From the NCBI RefSeq assembly GCF_003473485.1, contig NC_053043.1:8938001-9002000 (forward strand): 64,000 nt of DNA, in the 5' to 3' direction. Origin of the DNA: Medicago truncatula. Lineage: Eukaryota; Streptophyta; Magnoliopsida; Fabales; Fabaceae. The stretch's first letter is position 1. Each line of letters begins with the position of its first letter. The translations under genes and the position numbers were made by a program. Under the pieces are notes generated by a model. That model had not been told where the DNA came from and made no database searches. It worked only from the letters and a program-made list of their open reading frames with translations. Positions 37,070 to 48,923 of the stretch are shown piece by piece.

Positions 37070-37390
37070 CACATCAATATTCGTCAATCATATGAACAAT
37101 TATCAATTTACAATTATTCATTCACAATCACCAATCACGTTTATCATGAATAATCATTAATCACATTTCATGAACAATCACCAATTACTTGTATCATAAA
37201 TACATATCAATTCACAGTCATTCATACACGATCACCAATCATATACATCATGAACAATCACCAATCAAAAGTCATGAACAATCATTATCATAATTCATGA
37301 ACAATTATCAATTCACAAATATTCATTCACAACCGTCAATCACAAACATCATCAATAATCATTCATCTCAATTCATCACCAATCACATAT
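37070..37390. repeat. Degenerate tandem region in the solo LTR
   Basis: Many imperfect units of the type TCATGAACAATCACCAAT / ATTCACAATCA, 20-40 bp apart, with drifting period. Confidence 0.65.
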
Positions 37391-38477
37391 TTCACATAAG
37401 ACTCATGCTATGATATGCACTTATGGACACATAAATGCACTTGGTACCAAATCTCAACAAGGTCGTCACCTTTCGATGCCACTTGCACATCGATTGTAAG
37501 GGCTCACACCTGCCTTACAATAATCTCGAAGTAAAAGAGTCATCCCTTTTACAGCAACAACGACTATGATGCATGGACATGTATAAGGACTCGATAATGC
37601 GACAACAATTCACAATCTCAACCTCAATATATAGGACAACACCCAATTATATTGATTATCTCCACATCATTGCATTATCAAGAAAACATGCTCATACACA
37701 AATAAATCATAGTATTCACCATCATCACATCAACATGATCATCAATAATCCACAATGTTATTCAACATCAACTATCACATATAGTTTCACCATTCCAAAC
37801 AATTCTCATATTCCAAGTAAGAGAACATACAACATTTCATGACAAATATCATATCCAATACAATCATTCATTCATACAACTTCACTTAGCCATATAAGAA
37901 TAGTCACCACAATTCATAAGACAATTAGTTCAAGAAACATTTCCGACCAAAGAACGTGTCAAGTGGAAAACGGTCAACATTGACAATTCCCAAGACAAAA
38001 CAACATAGACAAGTTGAGAGTTCTCAAACAACCTTAACCAATCATGTATTCATGAATTTAAGTTGCCTCCTGACCATTAAACATTAATCCAAGAACAACT
38101 TAAGTTCATATGAAAAACCCCATTTCACAACTTTTCACATTCCCACCCGAAATATCACCTTTTACATGATTAGAACAAATGAACTAAAACCAAATAAATA
38201 AACTCTAGGACCTCAACCATGTATATACACAAATCACATATGAGTGCAGTAGTGTATACATCAACGTTTCATAGGCCAACTCACTTAAATTCAAGTTTTG
38301 CAAAGATTCATATCATAATGTTTCATTAAAGTCAAGAAAACAAAAGGACTCACTAAGCCCTTAATACGAAGCTATTTCTTCCATAAAAACATCCCTAGAT
38401 GATTAGGATAAAGTCCCTATACATAGAAATAAGTTTGGAAACAATTGGATCAAAGAAAATTGCATTTTTAAGGTTTC

Positions 38478-38700
38478 TAGGCTGCCAAATCGCTTCATGA
38501 CTCGTAAGATCGCTTCATGATTTTGACAGCATCAGACTGAGTAGAAAAATTTGATGTTGCTGTCAAAATCACCTCATGATTTGCGAAATCGCTTCATGAT
38601 TCGACAACATCAGGCTATGCAGAAAATTTATTGTTTCTGTCAAAATCACCTCATGATTTGTAAGATCGCTTCATGATTTTGACAGTAGCAGACTATGCAA
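38478..38700. repeat. Tandem repeat of ATCGCTTCATGA / TTTTGACAG units in the solo LTR
   Basis: AAATCGCTTCATGATT, TGACAGCATCAGACTG and GTCAAAATCACCTCATGATT alternate about every 55 and 110 bp, with inverted GACAGCA / TGCTGTC pairs that could fold into hairpins. Confidence 0.8.
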
Positions 38701-41105
38701 AAATTCAACTTCTACTTTTTCGCGCATAAAAATCAAACCGTTACTCCATTTTCGATGTCGTTTCCGCCTACATGCTCCTAACACTTGGCACTATCATAAT
38801 CTACAAAAATTTCATGTTTCAACCATCCCAAAAGTCATTTTCCAAAACCTCACATAATCACTTATTGGCGAAAACGCTTAAACATCGACATTTCACACGA
38901 AAAACCCGTTTTCTCCCAAACAACTCAACTAACATAACCACAACATGAAAACAGAAATTCTCCTAGGTTCAATTCATCCAACAATACCAAAATTTCAGTC
39001 AACAACCATAAATATCAAAGTTCAATTTGGTCCTTCACATGAACACTTAACTCAACTTCATCAATTTCACAAAACCACCAACAACATCTTATTTCTCATT
39101 AACAATTATGGTATATGAACACCCAATCCATAAATCATAATCAACAACATATCTCAGCAACAACAACATCAATTACATATGATTTACATCTCATTTCAAT
39201 CAAAACATATCAAATTTCATCAATTAAGTATAATTTCATAACTTAACATTTATACATACTTTGAAACATGTAATTTCACCCACAAATATACCATAATCAT
39301 CAATTCATGCACAAGAAAATAGCATCACAACAAGAGCACGAATTTAGCAACAATTGTTCATCAACCCATTTTCATACAACATGAGAAAATGCAAAAATTG
39401 TACATGATTATGATAATAACTAACCCCCTTACCTTAGAAGAAGATTAACCCAAACTCTTGCTTCAATTTAGCTCCTAAGCTTACCCAATTGGATTCTTCA
39501 AGTTCTACTCTCCAAAACCCTTTTTCTCTTCTCTTCACCTCTTTCTCTCTCTACCTCTCTCTAGAAATGTTTGTGAAATGAATGAATTGGTTCTCCTAAC
39601 ACAACCATAGTGTTATCTCTACTAATGGGCTTAACTTAGTTTCTAGTGGGCTTAACCCATTTCTATTCAAACCAAAAATATTACTACACTCCAAACGATA
39701 TTTTAATTAATAACGGTAAAATGTCACTAACGGTAAAATCTAATCACTACACTAGTAACTTAGTAAAATAAAGGTTCTCACTAACTATTAAAATAATTCT
39801 CACCAAAATTACCATTTTACCCTTACCCGTCAAATGATTAAAATACCCTTCTAATACGGTAATCCACGTAAATGCACCCGACGACAATTAATACACACAA
39901 TCATAAATAATCACACACAAACACAATTAAAAGTAATTAAAATAAATCTAGCTAAAAATCGGGCTGTTACATTATTTGTTAACCCAGTCGGTGCAACATC
40001 ACCTACATTTGGGGGTTACCAAATTAGGAAGGAAATCTACTATAATAGTATTAGTTTGAAGCCTGCATAAACAACCTCTGGTTTACTAGCTTCGCACCTA
40101 ATCACTACCTGTGATATTTCTATCTAAGACACTTATAGATATGAAACCCCTCACACTTCCCCTCGATCATTCACCAGTGATAACAACAAATACAATCAAA
40201 ATAGAATCCACTCTTGCTAAAAAGCTTACGAGTGATTCACAACTTACAACATAACTAACAATCCAACTCCAGCATCAAGGTGATACAAGAGTGGCTCACA
40301 AATAACAACGGACATACTAAAATCCTAAATGACACTTAGACAATTGCAGTTTCAGTAGTCTTCTTAGGTTCAGAGTCTTTTTTTGTATAGCCTGAGAATA
40401 ACATGGGCTTGATGAACAATTCGGGCTGATCCAATCCGGTCTTCAACATAATATTCTAAATGCAAATATATTGTTTTCTTAAATGTTACAACATCACACT
40501 TAAGAAACACGCAAAAATAACTGCCTTCTGCAGCTTATAGAAAACATATGCTTCTTGGTCAACACTCCACGTGAATCAAATCTTCATAGAATCTTCGGAT
40601 ATCTTACGTTTAAAACAAATCTCCAAGAAAGTGAAAGAAGTCATGCTACGATGTCTTACCAACATGTCAAAACATCTTGCTAGAACACTTGTTTTAACAA
40701 AATGCGGTCAATTACAATCTACAAAACTAACAGTAGTATATTTGTTTGACTAAGAAAAAGTAAAACACAAATTTGAATGATTATCAATATTTTTTTTGAA
40801 GGATTATCAATAATAAATCAACAATGATCAATAATTGAGTTAAATTCAAATAAATTAATCATAAAATTACAAGGGGTAGTTTATAGATTTAATACAGTGG
40901 AAATGTCATTCGTCAATACCAAGAATCACATTGAAGATCCCAATATCCGTTACGAGAATGTTACTTATTCATATTTAAATATACGTTAAAAATATTTAAA
41001 TTTAATCATAACTAATTAAAATTATTCATATGATTGATTGTCATTCGTTAAAGTGTATCAAAATTAGTATAAATTATAATTCTCAAATTCATGAAAAAGT
41101 ATTTC

Positions 41106-42000
41106 TAATTTACATCTCAAATTCATAAACATTTATCAGAGTAAACAACATATAACGAAATATCACACTTCTTAAAATCTTAAATAGATAAATAATAATT
41201 TATCCTTCAACTTAAATCATCAACGTAATAGTAGCGGATAAAATTCTTCAACATAAATTGTCTTGGCACGCAGGCCTCATAAAAATCATCTCATAAGTTC
41301 AGTTAAACAACATGAAAACATAGCATATACGCAAAGGAAAGAGAAATAGACACTAAAGATCCCCTCCCGTTACGTATCAGAGCAACCTAAGACTCGGTGA
41401 GGAAAGACCACTCACGACAGCAAACACAACAACCTATTCTTGATCACCTGCAAGTTACTCATACGAAGAGCAACATATCTAAGCAGAAGGGGTGAGATTT
41501 CACAAAACAATAATATTAAGCATATAATTCAACAATTATATTTAACAACATAAAAACATCTTATTATTCATCATAGATAATAATATATCATAAATCACTT
41601 CGTTAACAATTCATATAAGTAATCACAACTTCACAACTTATCATCTTCGACTCAACAAATGCAACTATGCAACTTAAACCTCTTATATGCATGTGGTACC
41701 AATACAGGGCATTAAGCCCCCATTGCTATTTGAGTATTAATATACTTCCAGGACATCAAGCCCCCATCGCTATTTGAGCTAAAGCTCCATCGTGTTGAGT
41801 ACAAAGCTCCAGGGCATCAAGTCCCTAACAATGAAATGTTAATGCATGGACTCGACCTCTTAAACATCTTAATTCGACAACCTCTTATATAATCCAATAA
41901 TTTGGAAACATCATCATCTTCATCAACTTAGACCGACTCATGCAGCTTAGTTAGATAACAATAGCAACATAGGCAGTATACAAAACAGTATATTTGACTT
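41106..42000. mobile_element. LTR fragment of family A, second copy
   Basis: Homologous to 1160-1578 through the blocks CCGTTACGTATCAGAGCA, CACTCACGACAGCAAA and CCTGCAAGTTACTCATACG, and continues about 420 bp beyond where the first copy ends. It includes partial tandem repeats with CAGGGCATTAAGCCCCC / CAGGACATCAAGCCCCC (about 41700-41830). The TGTAACA terminus is missing. The right boundary is uncertain. Confidence 0.65.
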
Positions 42001-42255
42001 TTATCAAAAGTGTCAGTGAAATCCAATTTTTTTCTTTCTAAATGTTATTATTCATAATAGTGAATATTTTTTTCGATAAAATTGTAAAAAGTTGGTAAAG
42101 TGTTTATAAACAATGAAACATTGTTTTTCTTATGAAATTATCTTTTCTAAAGTACAAAAGTTGATATTAAAAAAGTTGGTTAATTCATTGATTTTGAGAG
42201 AAATTGCATTGTTCAAAAGTCATTATTCACTGGAAAAAAAATGTCATAATCGTTA

Positions 42256-42530
42256 CTCCCTCTATCTCACAATATTAATCGTTTAAAGTTTGTGCATAAT
42301 TATTAAGGAAATGATTAATTGTGTTGATTTCAATGATAAAATTAGTAATATTTACTAAAACATCCTTATTAATTATAGTTAGTGGAGTAGTTAAGTTGGA
42401 TGAAATTCAATAAATAAGGGTATAATAATGAAAAAAATAATAAATATTGCATTGGTATTGTTGTAAAATGACAATTATTTTGAAAAAAAAGAAAAATGCT
42501 AAAAAGACAATAATTATGAGACGGAAGGAA
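42256..42530. mobile_element. Stowaway-type MITE, 275 bp
   Basis: The ends are CTCCCTCTATCTCACAATAT and, inverted, TTCCTTCCGTCTCATAATTA, flanked by TA. AT-rich interior, no coding frame. The right half matches the truncated copy at 23744-23850. Confidence 0.8.
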
Positions 42531-42534
42531 TATA

Positions 42535-45000
42535 ATAAATGTATGTGATTGAAGTTCGAATCTCCGCTCTTTCTTATATGAATTTTGTTATTTATAGCAG
42601 CATCAACAACAAAAAGAAATGATCAAAATCCTTCAATTATTAATTTTTTTTAAGGACAAAATCCTTCAATTTGTCGATATATTTATTTATAAAAAAAGAC
42701 AAAAAAAAACTCAATTTAAAAAAATCAGCAAGTTGGCAATAGATGAACGCCTCGTGAATCAAAAGGACACACAGGACACTTGGCATTCACGAAGGGTCTG
42801 CGTAAAGAACCGTAATGAACTAAATTATTCTGCGTTAAAAGGTAGCAACCAATATTGCCCATGCCCACGTAATATTTATTAAAAAAAAATTGCCCACGTA
42901 ATATTTTTATTTGGTATAGGTTACTTAAATTAATTGGCAAAAGTTTTCTGATTATCTGATAGTGAGATTTCTCATGCAAATGAATGACGGTATTGAAGAA
43001 CACAACCCGCCAAAAAAGAACACTCGTGAGTTGTCGATAGCTCTGATTTTACCGACCAAAACCGGAGAAACCTCCACCACTCATTTACCATTTTTCACGG
43101 GGTTGGCCCGCCTTTCTCGCCATTTTTCTTGAAACAATTCAGTTCAATTAATCTTTAGAATATTCTTAATGTTGAGGATTTTGTCATATTAGCACTTGTA
43201 GATCCTCTCTCTTCTTTTTATTTGGTTACTATTGATTTTCTCTTTATATGAGTGGAAGACGATATTATTTTTTCAACACTTTATCTAAATCTTACTAATC
43301 TATAGAATAAAATCTACAAAAGTTCCACCAATTTATGTAAGATAAAGCTTATATACTCCAAATACGAAGACATACACGTATTAGATATCGATATTTCAAA
43401 GTATTAGATGTGAAAGTAAAAAGAGAGAAGATTCAATTAATCAATATTAAACAAAATTTATGTTGAATTCTTTTAATAATAATTATGTTGATATCTTAAT
43501 ACATGAATGATAATATAATATAATTTATTCAATTTTTTTTTAAAATTGTGACTTTTATAAAGTAATAAATGTTTATTTTTCTTCAAGTATTTACATCTAT
43601 ATAAGTTTTAGTATAAATTTTTTGTTAACGTATCTTAGTTGTATCATATCCTAAATTTTAAAATTTTTGCATATCCTCATACCCGTATCGTATCCACACC
43701 TGTACCACATATATGTGCTTCATAGTGTAAGATATTATAGGGTTCACATTGATTTTATCCAATAAATTAGTGGATGTTAGTGACATTGAAAAAAATAGTG
43801 TTTCTAGCACTCCTCATAATACAAAACTTAGTTAATAAAGAATTGATTCATCCACAAAAATTTTGGTTCAACTCCAGTTGTCGATGTGATGACCTCTTTG
43901 TTGGGTGATATTTAAATACTTTTGTAAATATTCTTTAAGCTTTCATGTTTTGTTTTAAATAATTCCTTACTTTATGCTTTGAAGCCTCCGGAGATCAATG
44001 TTTAATGTAGACATCAGTCTCGTTTACTCTAAATTATTGTTTCTCGATGAGGGTACCTAATAGGTACCATGTCTTAAATGAAGAGATTAGAGATGGTCTT
44101 AGTTTGGCTGAACGGGCTAAACACTCACTCATAAACCTCACAAATTGGTATCATAACTTTGACAAATATCCACATTTAGTATTTGATTCGTCTCATCCAA
44201 TAGATGAAACCTATTGAAAAATGGTAGGATTTTTTTTTTTGGATTTTGGAGCTTGATCGGGTGCCAATACTATATGGGTAAAGTTCAATCAAAATTTAAA
44301 TTTGTTTTTAAGTAAATTTGTTTTATCAATCAAACTTTATCTATTTTCTTTAACCAGATATTTTCCATTATTTAGTCAATTCCATTTAGATTAGAATAGC
44401 TTCAAAGACTTGATAAAAGAAAAAAAAAAAAAAAAAAAAAAAAAAAGCTTCAAAGACAAACTTTTAGTTGAGAAAGTAGATAGATGAACTTGGAGACATT
44501 TGATAGATTGCTTTTGAGTTGGCGATCCCCTATTACATTTGGTAGATAGCCGCATTTCTAAATAAGAACCAGGTTGTGGACGTGGCAAACTTTGATTAGA
44601 ATTACCGTGACAATCATATAATTGGTAAATGAAAACTATACACTTTATACTAATCTTCTTCAAAAAAAAAAACTTTATACTAATCTTGTCAACAAAATAA
44701 AACACACTATACTTTATACTAATGTCAAATTGTTACTAGTAGCATTATTTTTATTTTTTGACAAAACTAGTAGCATTATTAAAAGGGTTGTCGTGTCGTG
44801 GCAACCATCAATCATTATCAAACTATATAATTTTGATGCAAAGGTTTAAAAAATCATAAGAAACACGACTGCATTTACATTTAGATCCCAGAAGTTAGAG
44901 ACATTTGAATCTTAATATAAACCGCAATATCAGGATTTTTTTATACATCTACACCAATTATTCAAACTTTTTATGTGTTGATTTGGTTAATTGGTTGTGA
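42535..45000. other. Gene-free spacer
   Basis: AT-rich. Contains the mini-retroposition at 44398-44457 and short repeats of CTTTATACTAAT at about 44640-44725. Frames at 42619-43003 and 44391-44849 have no recognisable domain. The last 100 bp upstream of 45037 would hold the promoter of the next gene. Confidence 0.45.
44398..44457. mobile_element. Minimal retroposition footprint: poly(A) insert with 12-bp target duplication
   Basis: AGCTTCAAAGAC is present at 44398-44409 and again at 44446-44457. Between them is TTGATAAAAG plus a long A run and nothing else. That is what an extremely 5'-truncated LINE-mediated insertion leaves. Confidence 0.7.
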
Positions 45001-45036
45001 CAAAATTAAAAGAAAACACATAAAATTTTGAAGGCT

Positions 45037-47249
45037 ATGGAAGAAGAAAGAGAGGTTAGTTTTTTGGCAATGAACAAAGAAAACTCTGGAATATATCATG
45101 ATGGAAAAGAATTGAGGAGATTCAGAGCATATCTAAGATGGGTTTACGTGGACCAATCAAATCTATGCAAAGCTGGTATATCTTGGTCTGTGTTTTTCAC
45201 TTTGGCTTACGTTGTACCTATTCTGTCTCACTTTTTACTTGATTGTTCGACAACGTGTGATGCTGATCATCGTAGACCGTACCATGTTCCTGTTCAGATT
45301 TCTCTTTCTGTCTTTGCTACTTTGTCTTTTATTAGTCTCTCCAAATGGGATCGTAAATATGGTTTTAGTAAGTTTCTTTTTCTTGATAAAGTTAGTGATG
45401 AGAGTCTCAAGATTCAACGTGGCTATGCAATTCAAATGAAGGTTTGTGTTTTTTTCTTCTTCTATTTGGTGTTTTTTGTTTGAATTATACGAATAATTGT
45501 GAAGTATATGCCGTTTAATTTTGATGTATGCTTAGAAACAAATTAGATGAACAATGAATTTTGTCATGGATGCCTTGTGTAATTTTGTCTGAATTATAAG
45601 ATTTTTTCAAATTATTAGCGGTGTCCGTATCTATGCTTCATAGGTTATAGGAAATTTGGAAAATATTGACACAATTCAATGTTTTTGCCCAAATTGGAAA
45701 AGAGAAGAATAATAATAATTGTATGGATTATATGGTTAATTTGGTTATTTAGTTCTGCTTAAGAGAAAAGAAAAAAAGTGTTACATCATTCAACGAGATA
45801 CACAACTCTAACTGAAATAGAAATCATAACTTATTCTCTTGTTGAGCAAAATAAATTTGTTTCTATTATGCAGAGAACCATGAAGCTCATCTTGCTTTGG
45901 GGACTTCCCTGTTTCATATGTCAATGTGTCTACAAGATATGGTGGTACATCTCAGGAGCATCCCAGATACCATATTATGGTGAGGTATATGTGAGCGGCA
46001 TTATTCTGTGTACGTTGGAGCTATGTTCATGGTTTTATAGAACCTCAATTTTCTTCTTGGTATGTGTCCTCTTTCGACTCATCGGCTACCTTCAAATACA
46101 AAGACTAGATGAATTTGCTCCTGTTTTTCAAAGAGAAACTGAGGTGGGAACAATCTTGTTGGAGCACCTGAGAATAAGAAGGAACCTACGTGTCATTAGC
46201 CATCGTTTTCGAGCTTTCATTTTGTCGTCTCTGCTTTTGGTGACAGCAAGCCAGCTCATTTTTCTACTTATGGTTATAAAACCACATGCTGATGTTGATA
46301 TCCTCAAGGGTGGAGAGCTTGGGGTAAATATATATTCTTTCCTTCATTTAAGAAATGTGAAATTCTTCCGTTCTTTTTGCTCAAAATATTGATTATGTCC
46401 AAACACTAGAAATGAGTAAATGATCATTTCGTTGCTCGAGAAACTCAATCGCTCAATTTAGTCCTTCCAGTTAAAGATATATTTAGTAAACATTCATCTA
46501 AACCCATGAAAACTTACGTATTGAGTTGAATAGTGTGTTGATGCATAGAGACAAACATAACATTATTAGTGGTGCTAAACTTACAAAAATGATTAAATTG
46601 ATTGATATTATTCAATTTAAGGGACTAATTTGCTATTTCACAAATTTGGAGGACTAAATTGACAGACCCTTATAATTTCAAGGTCTAAAATGCTGATTCA
46701 GCACACTAAAAATAGATTGTGTATTTTCAATGTTGCAGTTAGTCTCCATCACCTTGGTTAGTGGACTTTACATACTCTTACGAAGCGCGACGAAGATCAC
46801 ACATAAAGCACAATCCCTCACAGGTCTTGCTTCTAAGTGGCATATATGTGCTACCATAAACTCCTTTGACAATATTGATGGTGAGACACCTACAGCACTG
46901 ATAGCTTCAGCACAAGCTATGGCTGCCGATATTAGTTGGGGATCGTCTGAAGATGAATCAGGAGATGAAGAGGATGAGTTGAATAACACCAAAATGATGC
47001 CAATTCAAACACGTACTATTTCATTCCATAAGAGACAGGCCTTAGGTAAATGGAAATTTATTACTTGTATTTTCTTTTTAGTGCTTTGTCCTGAATTACT
47101 TGCATTTTAATGCAGTGACATATATGGAGAACAATAGAGCAGGAATCACAGTTTATGGATTCATGCTTGACAGAACTTGGCTTCACTCCATTTTTGGTAT
47201 TCAATTGGCTCTTTGTCTTTGGCTACTGAACAAGACGGTCGGTATCTAG
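45037..47249 (+). CDS. DUF3537 multi-pass membrane protein (plant gustatory-receptor-like)
   Basis: Exons 45037-45441, 45874-46323, 46739-47045 and 47116-47249 join in frame to 431 residues. I start at the ATG at 45037 (MEEEREVSFLAMNKEN); a TTG nine bases upstream is in frame but is not a plant start. Several hydrophobic segments are visible: about residues 45-70 (SWSVFFTLAYVVPILSHFLL), 90-105, 140-165 (LILLWGLPCFICQCVYKIWW), 180-210 (two close segments including FFLVCVLFRLIGYL), 255-275, 290-310 (LVSITLVSGLYILLR) and a final one near 415-430. An acidic loop, DEDSGDEED-like (SSEDESGDEEDEL), precedes the last segment, and the C-terminus is short. This order matches the plant DUF3537 family, which structural comparison by others relates to insect gustatory receptors. 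No function is firmly known in plants. Confidence 0.88.
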
Positions 47250-47548
47250 AAACAGAAAGGAACTACAATGATCCTCCTAGTTCTAGTCCTGCCTTGTGTG
47301 ATGTACAGTACATCTTTTGAATAGTCATCTTTTCGTTTGAATCTTGTTCTGGTTATGACATACGAAATGTAAATGATACGCATTTTTTGCAAATAGTGTT
47401 GAGACTATTGTAAATGTGTCTGCGTGACTGCGTCTCCTACTAGTCAGGGGAAGATCCTCATATCAGATGGCACGCAAGACAGACACGTTGAAGTGAAGAG
47501 CCGGCAATAAGTGTTTGTTGCTATGTGTATGGCTGAAATATCGCTATG

Positions 47549-47554
47549 AATAAA
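47549..47554 (+). terminator. Possible polyadenylation signal of the DUF3537 gene
   Basis: AATAAA about 300 bp after the stop codon, followed by a T-rich stretch. Confidence 0.5.
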
Positions 47555-47689
47555 AGGTTTCTGATATTGTTAGTCTTGTCCTTTTCAAATATTATAATTC
47601 ATTCTCCATGCATTTGTTTGCATGTTTGTTAAATTGTTATGGTTGGTAAATAGTAAATGTTTTTCATATAAAATCTTGATTTCCTTCGG

Positions 47690-47895
47690 TATAAATATCT
47701 AAAAACGTCTTGAAAAGTATGACTTGAAATCCATCCGAACCTGAGGCTTTGTCGGATTTTACACTCTTAAGAGTCAAGGGTTATGAGCGGGATCAGCAAT
47801 GCCTTCCTTAGTACAGAAAATACTCTTAAATAATTTGACAGCTTCCTCTTTCAAAATTTCTGGATCACTGCACCATGCTGCTGAAGGCAACTTAT
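47690..47895 (-). pseudogene. LINE fragment (region before reverse transcriptase)
   Basis: On the minus strand it reads DPEILKEEAVKLFKSIFCTKEG, then after a frame change KSDKASGSDGFQVILFKTF. The KA.G.DGF....FK motif is the conserved lead-in to the reverse transcriptase domain of plant L1-type LINEs. A stop and a frameshift show that it is dead. Confidence 0.7.
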
Positions 47896-47899
47896 CACT

Positions 47900-48923
47900 T
47901 ATCAGATGTTAAGCTACAATCTACAACTAGCTTATAACTTTTTTTTCGAAGAGAACCCTAATGTAATGAGTCCAATCAAAATGCACTCCAACAATAATGT
48001 TTACACTTAGTAGTATAATATGATAGAACTGTTAACATAGTATTTTGGTATATTTAAAGTTGTAAGAGACAGGATAAAAGGTAGAAAAAGTGGGTTTATT
48101 ATAGTTTCATTGAAAAACAGAAGAGAACAGACCAAATCAAACTATCACACTCTACCCTATTCTAAGTGAAGTGTTAAGTGAACAACCCCCTATAATACTC
48201 TCTTTCTGAACTCATTATGAGTTTCAACTGATAGCATAAGTAGTACTCAGAAAGTGTATTACTAACATAGTAACACTTCAAAAATAATCACTGATTCATA
48301 TGATCAAATCAAGGGTTGAATGACATAGATAATAACACATGCCCACTAAACTTTACTCAATAAGACAATAACACACAGTGTTGGAAAAAGTGTGGACATT
48401 ATATTTCTATTGACATATGATTAAGCCAGTAAAAACAAAATTTGACATCTGATCAAGTAAATGGGGATGAATATATTAAAAAAAAAATCCACGTGGAGGC
48501 ACTAGAAAGCATATGGAATTTTTGGTAAATAAGATCCTGATTCCTGACAAGGGAAAATTGTTGCATAGAAGAGAACAAAACTCCCAAAGTTAAGACAGTT
48601 ACACATTCCTTCCCTTCCTTTATAAAATTCAAACAAGAAGAAAGCGTGTTTTGGTGATCAACAAGCTTTGTAACTACCGGTAAACTTATTTGGCCATGTC
48701 CTCTTTGAACTTTGGGATCAGAGTTTCCCATACCACATATCTGAGTCATTAATAATCAATTCCTCTTTAGCTTAGTACTACTCTCTGAACTACAAAGATT
48801 TTTGTTCTAGCAGAAACTCTCAAAGAATATCTTAGCCAATATCTAATATCAGAAGCCAAAGAGAGGCCGGTCAAAGATCCTTGTGTCGTGGATTCTGTAT
48901 CATAAGAAAATATTCTATTAATA
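47900..48923. other. Spacer and 5' region of the RIN4-like gene
   Basis: AT-rich; the minus-strand frame at 48453-48749 has no domain. The last ~250 bp probably contain the leader of the RIN4-like gene, whose first coding exon is only six bases long. Confidence 0.45.

Larger units (their letters stand above)
36541..39971 (-). mobile_element. Solo-LTR-like element, 3.4 kb, nested in the copia LTR
   Basis: The ends are TGTAACACCC and GGGCTGTTACA, flanked by a 5-bp target duplication TTATT (36536-36540 and 39972-39976). No second LTR, primer site or protein frame is present inside, so it behaves as a solo LTR. The sense strand is probably minus: there a GAATAAAT polyadenylation-like signal lies near the end (about 36575-36600), and a GA-rich leader lies near 39530-39570. 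It has internal tandem repeats at 38478-38700 and a degenerate CACCAATCA-type simple-sequence region at 37070-37390. The great length and TGTAACA ends suggest a Ty3-type (possibly Tat/Ogre-like) LTR; that lineage call is a guess. Confidence 0.75.
36405..40699 (-). mobile_element. Copia LTR split by a nested LTR insertion
   Basis: On the plus strand it starts TGAAATTCTAGCA (36405) and ends TTGTTTTAACA (40699); thus in the sense direction it starts TGTTAAAACAAG and ends TAGAATTTCA, with TG..CA termini and the primer site just after. It is interrupted at 36541-39971. Removing the insert and one 5-bp copy leaves an LTR of about 860 bp. The outer boundary at 40699 is the less certain one. Confidence 0.6.

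Noticed and set aside
36541-39971. Full-length LTR retrotransposon
   Set aside because: There is only one set of termini, no second LTR, no primer site, no polypurine tract and no protein frame. Solo LTR fits better.
45028-45036. Upstream start for the DUF3537 protein
   Set aside because: The in-frame codon at 45028 is TTG, not ATG. The first ATG is at 45037.
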